DNA of 64,000 nt, taken from NCBI GenBank assembly GCA_021741155.1, contig JAIOYP010000011.1, forward strand, positions 29,425-93,424, given 5' to 3'. Position 1 is the first letter of the stretch; every line of letters begins with the position of its first letter. Below, piece by piece: positions 45,701 through 54,106 of this stretch. A program made the translations under genes and the position numbers. This stretch comes from Flavobacteriales bacterium. Its GTDB lineage: Bacteria > Bacteroidota > Bacteroidia > UBA10329. The notes under the pieces were generated by a model. The model searched no databases. It worked only from the letters and a program-made list of their open reading frames with translations, and was not told the origin of the DNA.

Positions 45701-48029
45701 TAAACGGGCTAACCTTCTAAGAAAGGAAATACCTGATAACCCTGTAAGTCGAACATTAAAGGAGACCCAATACATCAGTAAATTGATGAAAGAAAAACTA
45801 TCAGAAATTGTGGGTCCTGAGAAGGTTTGGGTAAGTTCAGGTTCGGTCACAGACCTATTACGCGAACGTTGGCATCTGAATAAAGTGATGAAAGATCTGA
45901 CCCGCGATAGATTTGAGGATTTCAAAGTTTCTCCTGTCGTGCTAAAGTTAAAGACCATTGAGGAACAGAACCAATGTCTGACCCAGTTGAACGCCAAACT
46001 ATCAGATGAGAATGACCACGCCCCATTTGAATGGAAATCTGGTGGTAAAATTGTGTTTTCATCAACAGAAAGATCTGAAATGTCTGCCATTGCAGATCAA
46101 CTTCTAGAAACAGTTGAATCAATCGAGACCGTAGGAAAAACGCCTAAATCGTTTGAGTTCAAATCTCGTGAGCGGGTAAATCTGGTTCATACCAAAAAGC
46201 ACTATAACTCGAAAACTGGTCGAGATGAAGAAGTGGAAGAGTTTGAAGGATTTTCGAAACGTATCGATCATCGGCATCACGCATTGGATGCCGTCATAGT
46301 CGCCTGTACCAAGCAGAATCACATTCAATATATAAACACGCTGAACGCAATAAACACCGCAGATCAAGATAACGACAGCGAAAAGAGAAGAAAGTACAAT
46401 GCGATAAAGAGTGATGTATGCGAAGGGAACAGCTCAAGTAAATTCGTGACACCGTGGAACAAAGACCATTTCGTCAAAGACGTGAAAGATGCACTATCCG
46501 AATTGGTGGTCTCGCACAAGAACACAAGATTGCTCATCAGTCCATCCAGACATAGGAACGGAAAAAACATCAGCGGTCAGGTGGCTTCCTTACGCGGTAA
46601 TCTTCATGAGGAAACCAACTATGCCAGCAAAAAACATTTCACTGGTGACAGGTTATCCATAATGGAAACGGTGAGGAAAACAATCTTGGAAAAGCAAAAG
46701 AATCAGAGTCAGACACAAGAATTTCCAAAAACCTATGCAACCATTGTCAGGGAAGTGGTTTTGAAAGAAAAATATCAGGATATTCTTATCGAATTACTAC
46801 AGCCGTATGAAAATGGGGAAATACTCGGAAAGGAGCAAGTAAAAACCATCTGTTCGGAGGTTCTTAATCAAATCAATTCGAAAAATTTGATTGCCGACAA
46901 GAACGGTAAGTCTCCTGATAAACTGTCAGTCTACTCGGAAAAAGACAAGGCAAGCCGCCCAGCTGGCCTATCTATGGATTTTAATGATGCTAAGGAAATT
47001 TCAAAGATTACCGATTTACGTACTAAACGAATTGCTGAACGCAGATTACGTTTTGTGGTAGATAGGAAAAAAGAAATCGATACGCTTGATGCTGACAAGC
47101 CCGAAAAGGACAGGCTTAAACGAGAAGTGGACGCTACGCCATTATACTCCAATGCTCTTTACGAAATCCGCATCAAGAATCAGAAAGGAGAGATCAAATG
47201 GGTTGAGTTGAAGGACTTTTCACTTGAGATGTTGAATCAGGTTGAATACTTGAAAGATAAGACTACTGCAGCGGTGAAGGAGCTCCTTCAGTCTGGGAAT
47301 TTGGACGAATTGAAAAAAAATTACTTTGAACGACCACTGTTCACTTCCAGCATACCAATTCCGATTAAGAAGACTCGTCAACTATCTTATTTTCAGGATC
47401 TTTATGAGATAACTCCAAAACGCCATGTTCAGGTAACGGACACCTTCATGACGTACATCTTTAGTGTTACAGACAGAAAAACTAATAGCACCAAGCGGGT
47501 ATGGAACTTTCTCAAGTTTATTGATGCCGTCAGACTCATTGACCAATCAAAACCTGAAAAAATCAACTATTCTACTCTATATGATAAGAATATGCTCAAC
47601 TATGAATTGAAAGAGACGGAAGAAAGCAGATTGCTATTCACCTTGGCCAAAAATGATATGGTCTATCTTCCAACAGAACAGCTTTCAATAGAAGAAATAG
47701 AAGCCATTGATTGGACAGATTTCCAATCGGTCTTACCCTTTCTTTTCATCGTGAAGGACATGAATCCGAGCAGGAACTCAATTGTTTTTCAAAAGATAAC
47801 AATTGCGACTTCCATTACCCTTGCAGAGGATGTGGCTAATAATTTTGTAAGGAAGGGGTCAGCAAAAACTGATGAAGAAATCAAATATGGAAAGCCTGAA
47901 ATGCTTGACCGTTGTATTAAGGTGTTTTCTGATGGTTTAGGTAAAAAGCTAGTGCCATACTGGGAGTTTCCCAACGGAAGTTGGGATCAGCCAAAAGCAC
48001 AAGAATTAGGTTTAGTAAGACCCAATTAG
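42726..48029 (+). CDS. cas9: Cas9, type II-C, unusually large
   Basis: 1767 residues. RuvC-I RILGLDLGTTSIGWAI (Asp8); Arg-rich bridge helix RRKHRGVHRLRSRYKLRRQK (about 86-106); recognition region with ILLHLNQCRGYSSDRF; RuvC-II VRLELSRELKASREER (Glu794); HNH EIEHIIPRERYFNNS (His918) with NQAKANHGNRTAYEF; RuvC-III DHRHHALDAVIVACT (His1184/1185, Asp1188). All catalytic residues are present, so both strands of target DNA should be cut. About 580 residues follow RuvC-III, far more than usual. Most II-C Cas9s are about 1000-1500 residues. Followed by cas1 after 23 bp. No csn2 or cas4 is present. Confidence 0.97.
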   Translation: MKRILGLDLGTTSIGWAIIEVAEGGHTNAAETIRSIINANRFGIHRDENGQFAVGVRIISQDTSRFDKGLTLNDAKGAASTPTAERRKHRGVHRLRSRYKLRRQKLTNLISELGMLPDGSYYTNTKGKRGEGEHMGKALYQLRDKALHEPISLSELGRILLHLNQCRGYSSDRFAKDEKPKFDYYTGTVTRISSNPIKIDYEKNDTEKVNWLHYSIDIELTENIILENGDAISTIYDGRIFVKEEAKMTIKVGQIITFKYKLKEEKEKGKKIGEYYQVSPTTPNPEDWNYRYQNLNMELEEWCNENNTVGSFFYQKHFIDKSISRIKNNVVNRKWYEHEFNLIWKKQYAFHKEHFENLSIEKLVRSAFKDYEVIFNSVSKKDTTREQLQCLIADKIIFFQRPWQQSKNKARCTFEKIKVKKKSKLKGTGLEQIKEEYVGRSVIPRSHPLHQEFKIWQQINNVKLFYNSEQGKADVLTSEELCLIHLKKTPATVKQELYMAMQNCKSMAWRVFVKEKLGIKNVYDEIENVPRKKGSAYGVDSETGEIGASYYSVNFRKQKKDGDFKDIDLKGNSTKSALRNILTETKEAWFSEAYSGNTTDNPIVSNLQMLWENIYDITSPNLEATATTIEKHFSFDRETCLRLAALKFDDAGMARLSAKAIRQLLPLMSDGTGLTSRANERIQSLLDVNETEVGLPKDERLESLKLLIPDKNTRKRLSSFKSQEDFHYLNYWEAAAVIYGSHSSSKHKASESQRMARVASGSLNNPVVEKIVNESISIINELKDRYGFDEVRLELSRELKASREERQQMWEGMTDSATQREWAKTLLRELKSEYANVSNDPYTRSNVDKIRIIEDVVQQLEPNEYKNKVKEYKLGEPSKAEVNKYLLWLQQNFKCPYTMQPIPFTDVFAPGNAVEIEHIIPRERYFNNSYGNKVITWREVNQAKANHGNRTAYEFLVSKRVEEFVMVGNKKMPLVSANGWEEHVKKMFPKGAKRANLLRKEIPDNPVSRTLKETQYISKLMKEKLSEIVGPEKVWVSSGSVTDLLRERWHLNKVMKDLTRDRFEDFKVSPVVLKLKTIEEQNQCLTQLNAKLSDENDHAPFEWKSGGKIVFSSTERSEMSAIADQLLETVESIETVGKTPKSFEFKSRERVNLVHTKKHYNSKTGRDEEVEEFEGFSKRIDHRHHALDAVIVACTKQNHIQYINTLNAINTADQDNDSEKRRKYNAIKSDVCEGNSSSKFVTPWNKDHFVKDVKDALSELVVSHKNTRLLISPSRHRNGKNISGQVASLRGNLHEETNYASKKHFTGDRLSIMETVRKTILEKQKNQSQTQEFPKTYATIVREVVLKEKYQDILIELLQPYENGEILGKEQVKTICSEVLNQINSKNLIADKNGKSPDKLSVYSEKDKASRPAGLSMDFNDAKEISKITDLRTKRIAERRLRFVVDRKKEIDTLDADKPEKDRLKREVDATPLYSNALYEIRIKNQKGEIKWVELKDFSLEMLNQVEYLKDKTTAAVKELLQSGNLDELKKNYFERPLFTSSIPIPIKKTRQLSYFQDLYEITPKRHVQVTDTFMTYIFSVTDRKTNSTKRVWNFLKFIDAVRLIDQSKPEKINYSTLYDKNMLNYELKETEESRLLFTLAKNDMVYLPTEQLSIEEIEAIDWTDFQSVLPFLFIVKDMNPSRNSIVFQKITIATSITLAEDVANNFVRKGSAKTDEEIKYGKPEMLDRCIKVFSDGLGKKLVPYWEFPNGSWDQPKAQELGLVRPN

Positions 48030-48052
48030 TCAATATTCAGTATGACCACTAA

Positions 48053-48961
48053 ATGATCAAACGCACCGTAGCCATCAGTTCTGCTGCTAAATTGTCTCTA
48101 CGAGACAAGCAGCTACTTATGAGCAAGACCGATGCGTTGGGGCAAAAGGTGGAAAAGACCATACCCATTGAGGACATCGGTGCTGTTGTGTTGGAAGACC
48201 CACGCATCAGTGTCACACACGGATTAATTGCTGCCCTACTTGCCAATAATGCGGCCTTGATAACCTGCGATGAACGCTATCATCCCACAGGAATGATGCT
48301 CAACCTCTGTGGCAATACCACACAGGCCGAAAGCTTCCGCCATCAATGCGAAGCCAGTTTACCGTTGAAGAAACAACTGTGGCAACAGGTAGTGCAGACC
48401 AAGATACTCAATCAGGCTACGGTGCTAGAGAACGTTGGCAAGAAAGCAGAGGTATTGAAAACTGCAGCCCGCGACACCAAGAGTGGCGATACGGACAACC
48501 GCGAAGGCGTGGCTGCCGCCTACTACTGGCCGCGTTTGTTTGACAACTACCCTGGGTTTACCCGTGGCAGAGAGGCTGGTTATCCCAATAATCTGCTCAA
48601 TTATGGCTACGCCATTCTTCGGGCAGTAGTAGCACGCAGTTTGGTAAGCAGCGGACTGATGCCCACATTGGGCATTTTCCATCACAACCGCTACAACCAG
48701 TATTGTTTGGCAGATGATATGATGGAACCCTACCGCCCTTACATAGACCGCGTAGTGGTTTCTATAGTAGAACGAGACGATGAAGCACCTGATTTCCTTA
48801 CAAAAGAGCATCGCGAAAAACTGCTGACCATCCCTACCCTATCGGTAAACATGAATGGAAAGCAACGTCCCTTGATGATAGCGGCATCCGAAACATCGGC
48901 ATCGTTGGCGCGGTGCTTTGCAGGAGAACAGCGTAAGTTGGTATTGCCTTTGATTGAATAA
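48053..48961 (+). CDS. cas1: Cas1 integrase, type II
   Basis: 302 residues, full length. The metal-binding residues are in REGVAAAYYWPRLF (Glu), LGIFHHNRYNQYCL (His) and LADDMMEPYRPYI (Asp/Glu). With Cas2 it inserts new spacers into the array. It starts 23 bp after cas9. A 15-bp hairpin lies between it and cas2. Confidence 0.97.
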   Translation: MIKRTVAISSAAKLSLRDKQLLMSKTDALGQKVEKTIPIEDIGAVVLEDPRISVTHGLIAALLANNAALITCDERYHPTGMMLNLCGNTTQAESFRHQCEASLPLKKQLWQQVVQTKILNQATVLENVGKKAEVLKTAARDTKSGDTDNREGVAAAYYWPRLFDNYPGFTRGREAGYPNNLLNYGYAILRAVVARSLVSSGLMPTLGIFHHNRYNQYCLADDMMEPYRPYIDRVVVSIVERDDEAPDFLTKEHREKLLTIPTLSVNMNGKQRPLMIAASETSASLARCFAGEQRKLVLPLIE

Positions 48962-48973
48962 AGTTCCAGTTAG

Positions 48974-49006
48974 AGACCTCGGAGGTTTCAAAAACCTCCG
49001 AGGTCT
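48974..49006. repeat. Perfect hairpin (GACCTCGGAGGTTT/AAACCTCCGAGGTC) between cas1 and cas2
   Basis: 14-15 bp perfect stem with a CAA loop. The sequence is a dispersed Bacteroidota intergenic repeat. It could reduce cas2 expression relative to cas1 or simply be an inserted repeat. Confidence 0.75.
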
Positions 49007-49027
49007 TGACCACGAAACACGAAACAA

Positions 49028-49363
49028 TTGAGTGAACGTTTCAACGCGTATCGAATCATGTGGATGATGGTATTCTTCGATCTGCCTACCGACACCAAGA
49101 AGGACAGACGCAACGCGTCTAAGTTTCGAAAAGACCTCATTAAAGACGGCTTTACTATGATGCAGTTTAGCGTGTATGTACGCCACTGCTCCAGCTCAGA
49201 AAATACAGAAGTACACCACAAACGTGTATTAATGGCCCTACCCCCCATGGGAAGCGTAAACCTTCTTTCGGTTACAGACAAACAGTTCGGACGAATGGAA
49301 ATCTTCTTCAATACCAAGCCGCAAGAAGAAAAGAATGTGCCACAGCAGCTAGAATTGTTCTGA
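49028..49363 (+). CDS. cas2: Cas2, TTG start
   Basis: 111 residues from a TTG codon: MSERFNAYRIMWMMVFFDLP then TDTKKDRRNASKFRKDL. The ferredoxin-like fold shows the conserved FFDLP (metal Asp) and QFSVYVRHC. Family members in Bacteroidota start with this same RxNAYRIMW block, so the TTG start is preferred over the ATG at 49058. C-terminus PQQLELF is typical. Partner of Cas1 in spacer acquisition. Confidence 0.93.
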   Translation: MSERFNAYRIMWMMVFFDLPTDTKKDRRNASKFRKDLIKDGFTMMQFSVYVRHCSSSENTEVHHKRVLMALPPMGSVNLLSVTDKQFGRMEIFFNTKPQEEKNVPQQLELF

Positions 49364-49423
49364 CCGCTTTGTCACGCTGACGAAGGAAGCGTCTCTTCCC
49401 ATCTGCAATCAAATAGAAACAAA

Positions 49424-49456
49424 AAAGCCGTCCCGAAACATCGGAACGGCTTTCTT
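49424..49456. terminator. Bidirectional terminator between cas2 and the array
   Basis: AAAGCCGT-CCCGA pairs with TCGGAACGGCTTT with one mismatch around an AACA loop. A run of A precedes it and a T-rich run follows, so it can end cas transcription from the left and array transcription from the right. Confidence 0.8.
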
Positions 49457-49524
49457 ACTTGAACCATTTTTTTACCAGTCAAATCTCTTGAAACCTTTAC
49501 TACACAAGGCTTACAGCCAAGTAC

Positions 49525-52193
49525 GTAGTTCAAGAAGTCAAAGATCAAAGATTGAAAGCAAATCACAACGTAATTGTAGAACAACCAATCTTCCTCAAGG
49601 TAGTTCAAGAAGTCAAAGATCAAAGATTGAAAGCAAATCACAACTGCTGAAGAGTGGGGACTTGAAGCGTTGAGGTAGTTCAAGAAGTCAAAGATCAAAG
49701 ATTGAAAGCAAATCACAACAATAGTCCAAGCGTAAGTGTCTCCAGCTTGGTAGTTCAAGAAGTCAAAGATCAAAGATTGAAAGCAAATCACAACAGTTCC
49801 TTTTACTGCAACGTTTCGACCTTTGTAGTTCAAGAAGTCAAAGATCAAAGATTGAAAGCAAATCACAACAGTAAACGAGACACAAAGAACCCAACAAAGG
49901 TAGTTCAAGAAGTCAAAGATCAAAGATTGAAAGCAAATCACAACAAGTTAGAGGTGATTCTGAACGAGAAACATGTAGTTCAAGAAGTCAAAGATCAAAG
50001 ATTGAAAGCAAATCACAACGCGAGGAATACTACTTCTCTGTCGGTGAGTGTAGTTCAAGAAGTCAAAGATCAAAGATTGAAAGCAAATCACAACCTTTTG
50101 CGGTCACAGGTGCAAGCAGCGGCTGTAGTTCAAGAAGTCAAAGATCAAAGATTGAAAGCAAATCACAACGATGTATCACGGTGGAGTGAACATGGTGACG
50201 TAGTTCAAGAAGTCAAAGATCAAAGATTGAAAGCAAATCACAACGAAATAGTTGACGGGGCGTTGATACTTGGTGTAGTTCAAGAAGTCAAAGATCAAAG
50301 ATTGAAAGCAAATCACAACCCATTGAGGTATCATTCCTTAACGGAATCCGTAGTTCAAGAAGTCAAAGATCAAAGATTGAAAGCAAATCACAACGACCCG
50401 AATGACGTTACTAATTGGCTTATAGTAGTTCAAGAAGTCAAAGATCAAAGATTGAAAGCAAATCACAACGCAAAGTGCATTAAGGAAAACGAACCGAGCG
50501 TAGTTCAAGAAGTCAAAGATCAAAGATTGAAAGCAAATCACAACACCCCCTGCTGCCGTTGACTTTTCTAACGCGTAGTTCAAGAAGTCAAAGATCAAAG
50601 ATTGAAAGCAAATCACAACTATCTTAGAGAAGATCTTTCTACAATAGAGTAGTTCAAGAAGTCAAAGATCAAAGATTGAAAGCAAATCACAACAATAACT
50701 GAAAATTTAATTTCATTTGCCTTGTAGTTCAAGAAGTCAAAGATCAAAGATTGAAAGCAAATCACAACAACTATGTGACCATGTCAAAGTTTGCGGCCGT
50801 AGTTCAAGAAGTCAAAGATCAAAGATTGAAAGCAAATCACAACAGGAACGGCTAACGGAACATCGTTTAACATGTAGTTCAAGAAGTCAAAGATCAAAGA
50901 TTGAAAGCAAATCACAACCTAACACACAAGGTCGAAGCATTCAGACTAGTAGTTCAAGAAGTCAAAGATCAAAGATTGAAAGCAAATCACAACGAGATAT
51001 TACGGTACTTGAATAGCTTAATTGTAGTTCAAGAAGTCAAAGATCAAAGATTGAAAGCAAATCACAACACGTTTAATGCTCATGGCAACCTCAAGCAGGT
51101 AGTTCAAGAAGTCAAAGATCAAAGATTGAAAGCAAATCACAACAAGAAGATTGAGATGAGCGCAGTTACTCAAGTAGTTCAAGAAGTCAAAGATCAAAGA
51201 TTGAAAGCAAATCACAACGTCACGCTTGATAATGGCTTGTTGAGTTTAGTAGTTCAAGAAGTCAAAGATCAAAGATTGAAAGCAAATCACAACACCATCA
51301 ATAGACATAATTAATTCGGAAGAGTAGTTCAAGAAGTCAAAGATCAAAGATTGAAAGCAAATCACAACCAACCTTGACCTGTTCGGCAACGTGTATTGGT
51401 AGTTCAAGAAGTCAAAGATCAAAGATTGAAAGCAAATCACAACAGGTCAATCGCGCAAAGGGCTGTTTCGACAGTAGTTCAAGAAGTCAAAGATCAAAGA
51501 TTGAAAGCAAATCACAACAAAGGGTTAGAATGAGCTTCCTAATCACACGTAGTTCAAGAAGTCAAAGATCAAAGATTGAAAGCAAATCACAACATAGGCT
51601 CAACTAATCCTATCCCTGTAATGTAGTTCAAGAAGTCAAAGATCAAAGATTGAAAGCAAATCACAACAGTAAACGAGACACAAAGAACCCAACAAAGGTA
51701 GTTCAAGAAGTCAAAGATCAAAGATTGAAAGCAAATCACAACGTCAATGCAACCATGCTAACACGAAGTCGCGTAGTTCAAGAAGTCAAAGATCAAAGAT
51801 TGAAAGCAAATCACAACCAATAGTATATCTTCGTGTCGCCTACTGGAGTAGTTCAAGAAGTCAAAGATCAAAGATTGAAAGCAAATCACAACTGGCGAGG
51901 ACATGAGCTACCATGAGTGTACGTAGTTCAAGAAGTCAAAGATCAAAGATTGAAAGCAAATCACAACCTTGTTGGACGACCGAGGAACGGCCACACAGTA
52001 GTTCAAGAAGTCAAAGATCAAAGATTGAAAGCAAATCACAACTGAAATACTGAGATTGAAATGAACCAAGCGAGTAGTTCAAGAAGTCAAAGATCAAAGA
52101 TTGAAAGCAAATCACAACAGCAGAGCGAGCTCCGCATCCATCGGATGAGTAGTTCAAGAAGTCAAAGATCAAAGATTGAAAGCAAATCACAAC
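49525..52193 (-). CRISPR. CRISPR array, 36 identical 45-bp repeats and 35 spacers
   Basis: Repeats begin GTAGTTCAAGAAGTC and end GAAAGCAAATCACAAC on the plus strand; read on the minus strand they start GTTGTGATTTGCTTTCAA, the usual sense of Bacteroidota type II-C repeats, and the part complementary to the tracrRNAs. Spacers are 30 bp, with four exceptions of 29-31. Spacer 5 (49870-49899) and spacer 29 (51668-51697) are identical. The first and last repeats are intact, so no degenerate end marks the leader. Direction (minus) is inferred from tracrRNA pairing. Confidence 0.97.
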
Positions 52194-52250
52194 ACCATGT
52201 TCCAGTTCGCTCCGCTGGTACCCCTTTAGCTTTTCCCGTATTTTTAACCC

Positions 52251-52373
52251 ATGCCCCTATCCGAACGCCAAAAACAATGGATTAAACTCCTTGTTCTGCT
52301 TGCCATTTTTGGCAATCTATTCCTTTTGCTCAGCCACCGCGCCATAGAAGAACAAAAGGCCGTTCATTTTTAA
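52251..52373 (+). CDS. Small membrane peptide (40 residues), copy A of a triplicated module
   Basis: ATG frame: MPLSERQKQWIKLLVLLAIF then GNLFLLLSHRAIEEQKAVHF. One hydrophobic helix (IKLLVLLAIFGNLFLLL) between charged ends. The same frame recurs at 52460-52582 and 53685-53807 within a copied block of about 200 bp. Across copies most differences leave the frame open. I do not recognise it; it may be a real small membrane protein or an accident of the repeat. Confidence 0.4.
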   Translation: MPLSERQKQWIKLLVLLAIFGNLFLLLSHRAIEEQKAVHF

Positions 52374-52420
52374 TGCCCAGAATCTACAATGCCCTCCTAT
52401 GCGGATGGTAGAAACGCAAT

Positions 52421-52898
52421 GTAGAGACGCGATTAATCGCGTCTCTACGATTATAAACCACGCCCCTAAGCCCACCCCAAAAACAATGGATTAAACTCCT
52501 TGTGCTTGTTGCCATTTTTGGCAATCTATTTCTTTGGCTCAGCCACCGCGCCATAGAAGAACAAAAGGCCGTTCATTTTTAATGCCCAGAATCTACAATG
52601 CACCCCAATACGGATGGTAGAAACGCAATGTAGAGACGCGATTAATCGCGTCTCTACCGTGGACGGTGCAAACGCAATTTGTACAGACGCAATTTGTACA
52701 GACGCGATTAATCGCGTCCCTACGATGATTGATTGCGTTTCACGATGATTGATTGCGTTTCACGATGATTGATTGTACGGACGTGGTGGATACAGATGCG
52801 ATTTGTACGGATGCGATTTGTAGAGACGCGATTAATCGCGTCTCTACCGTGGACGGTGCAAACACAATTTGTACAAACGCAATTAATCGCGTCTGTAC
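52421..52898. repeat. Cluster of 28-bp palindromes (REP-like), group 1
   Basis: Perfect palindromes with core GAGACGCGATTAATCGCGTC and GTA/TAC ends at 52421-52448, 52630-52657 and 52820-52847. Variants with GTACAGACG lie at 52696-52723 and, degenerate, 52871-52898. Joined by GTGGACGGTGCAAACGCAA linkers. They are the same elements as those inside and around the RAYT gene at 54107. Confidence 0.9.
52460..52582 (+). pseudogene. Copy B of the 40-residue peptide, start codon ACG
   Basis: Same frame as copy A (QKQWIKLLVLVAIFGNLFLW then LSHRAIEEQKAVHF) but the ATG is ACG. Probably not translated, unless from another start. Confidence 0.45.
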
Positions 52899-52939
52899 AT
52901 TTAGATACGATAGGGTTAAAAGCGGTGTGGCAATAGCCT

Positions 52940-52947
52940 TATCTTTG
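52940..52947 (+). promoter_or_regulatory. -7 element TATCTTTG upstream of the kinase-like gene
   Basis: Exact TAnnTTTG match, 19 bp before the ATG at 52967. Confidence 0.5.
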
Positions 52948-52966
52948 TTTCAATGTCAACCGTACT

Positions 52967-53608
52967 ATGAATCTGAAATCTGTAAAACATGAACTACAAA
53001 CTATCCTTTCGGGAAAGAGCGGCAATAGCCATGATGCAATTATCCAAGCAATTGCCCATCACCTTAGAACAGGCCAGAGAACAGGCTCAGTGGCTGAAAC
53101 AGAACACACGAACAGAACAGAAGAAAAAGCGCGTCTCTTAGCGTTTGCAAAAGAGAACGAACTGTTTTATGATAAGATAGACGAACACAACTATATTTCG
53201 GAAGGAGCAGAACAGAAAGTATATATAAAGGATGAACAATTTGTTCTCAAACTCAACGATGCTATTTATTATGCCTCTTGGGAAGATTACTTTCTCAACC
53301 TACTACTTCATAATTATTTCTTTGCAGATACCGCTTATCAATTACTAGGCTTTTATGAAAACGGACAAACGCTTTACGCTGTAGTGAAACAACCATTTGT
53401 GCAGGCAGACTCCCTTACAGATTTGGCACAGGTAAAAGCATTTTTAACCAACAATGGTTTTGAAAATACCCGAAACCACGATTACTATCATCCCGAATTA
53501 GGATTGATATTAGAAGACCTGCACGATGAAAATGTCTTGACCCATCAAGACATGCTCTATTTTATTGATACTGTATTTTACCTTGACCCCAAGGTTTTTT
53601 GGGATTAA
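52967..53608 (+). CDS. Polyvalent protein kinase-domain protein
   Basis: 213 residues. HHLRTGQRTGSVAETEHTNR, ISEGAEQKVYIKDEQFVLKL (nucleotide-binding loop and Lys), YASWEDYFLNLLLHNYFFAD, TLYAVVKQPFVQ, YYHPELGLILEDLHDENVLT (catalytic loop, Asp and Asn) and FIDTVFYL (metal Asp) match the kinase domain found in polyvalent proteins of phages and conjugative elements. Here it stands alone. Mobile elements use such proteins as early effectors in the host. The context of palindromic repeats and a CRISPR array fits an accessory origin. Confidence 0.75.
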   Translation: MNLKSVKHELQTILSGKSGNSHDAIIQAIAHHLRTGQRTGSVAETEHTNRTEEKARLLAFAKENELFYDKIDEHNYISEGAEQKVYIKDEQFVLKLNDAIYYASWEDYFLNLLLHNYFFADTAYQLLGFYENGQTLYAVVKQPFVQADSLTDLAQVKAFLTNNGFENTRNHDYYHPELGLILEDLHDENVLTHQDMLYFIDTVFYLDPKVFWD

Positions 53609-53684
53609 CCCCCCGTTAGCACGCTGCCTACCTACGGTGATTCCGCTACGCTTAGTTGTAACCCGTAACCGCTACCTTTAAACC

Positions 53685-53807
53685 GTGCCCCCAAGCGAAC
53701 GCCAAAAACAATGGATTAAACTCCTTGTGCTGATTGCCATTTTTGGCAATCTATTCCTATTGCCCAGCCACCGCGCTATAGATGAACAAAAGGCCGTTCA
53801 TTTTTAA
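53685..53807 (+). CDS. Copy C of the 40-residue peptide, GTG start
   Basis: GTG start, frame open for 40 codons: QKQWIKLLVLIAIFGNLFLL then PSHRAIDEQKAVHF. Substitutions relative to copy A are mostly conservative (E to D, L to I). Part of the third ~200-bp block, again followed by palindromes. Confidence 0.35.
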   Translation: MPPSERQKQWIKLLVLIAIFGNLFLLPSHRAIDEQKAVHF

Positions 53808-53854
53808 TGCCCAGAATCTACAATGCCCTCCTATGCGGATGGTAGAAACGCAAT

Positions 53855-54085
53855 GTAGAGACGCGATTAATCGCGTCTCTACCGTGGACGGTGCAAACGC
53901 GATTTGTACAGACGCGATTAATCGCGTCTCTACGATGATTGATTGTGTTTCACGATGATTGATTGTACGGACGTGGTGGATACAGATGCGATTTGTACGG
54001 ATGCGATTTGTAGAGACGCGATTAATCGCGTCTCTACCGTGGACGGTGCAAACACAATTTGTACAAACGCAATTAATCGCGTCCC
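53855..54085. repeat. Cluster of 28-bp palindromes, group 2
   Basis: Copies at 53855-53882, 53906-53933 and 54010-54037, and a degenerate one at 54061-54085. The order of copies and linkers repeats that of group 1 (52630-52898), so a block of about 250 bp was duplicated on either side of the kinase-like gene. Confidence 0.9.
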
Positions 54086-54106
54086 AACAATTACGATATT
54101 TGATTT

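Noticed and set aside
42726..49363. Type II-A or II-B classification
   Set aside because: Neither csn2 nor cas4 is present; the locus has only cas9, cas1 and cas2, which is type II-C.
49372..52285. Long open frames on both strands across the CRISPR array (up to 286 codons)
   Set aside because: The 75-bp repeat-spacer unit is a multiple of three and the repeat has no stop in several frames, so these are artefacts.
52753..52992. 79-codon frame with repeated DAIxR words
   Set aside because: It is a translation of the 28-bp palindromes and linkers.
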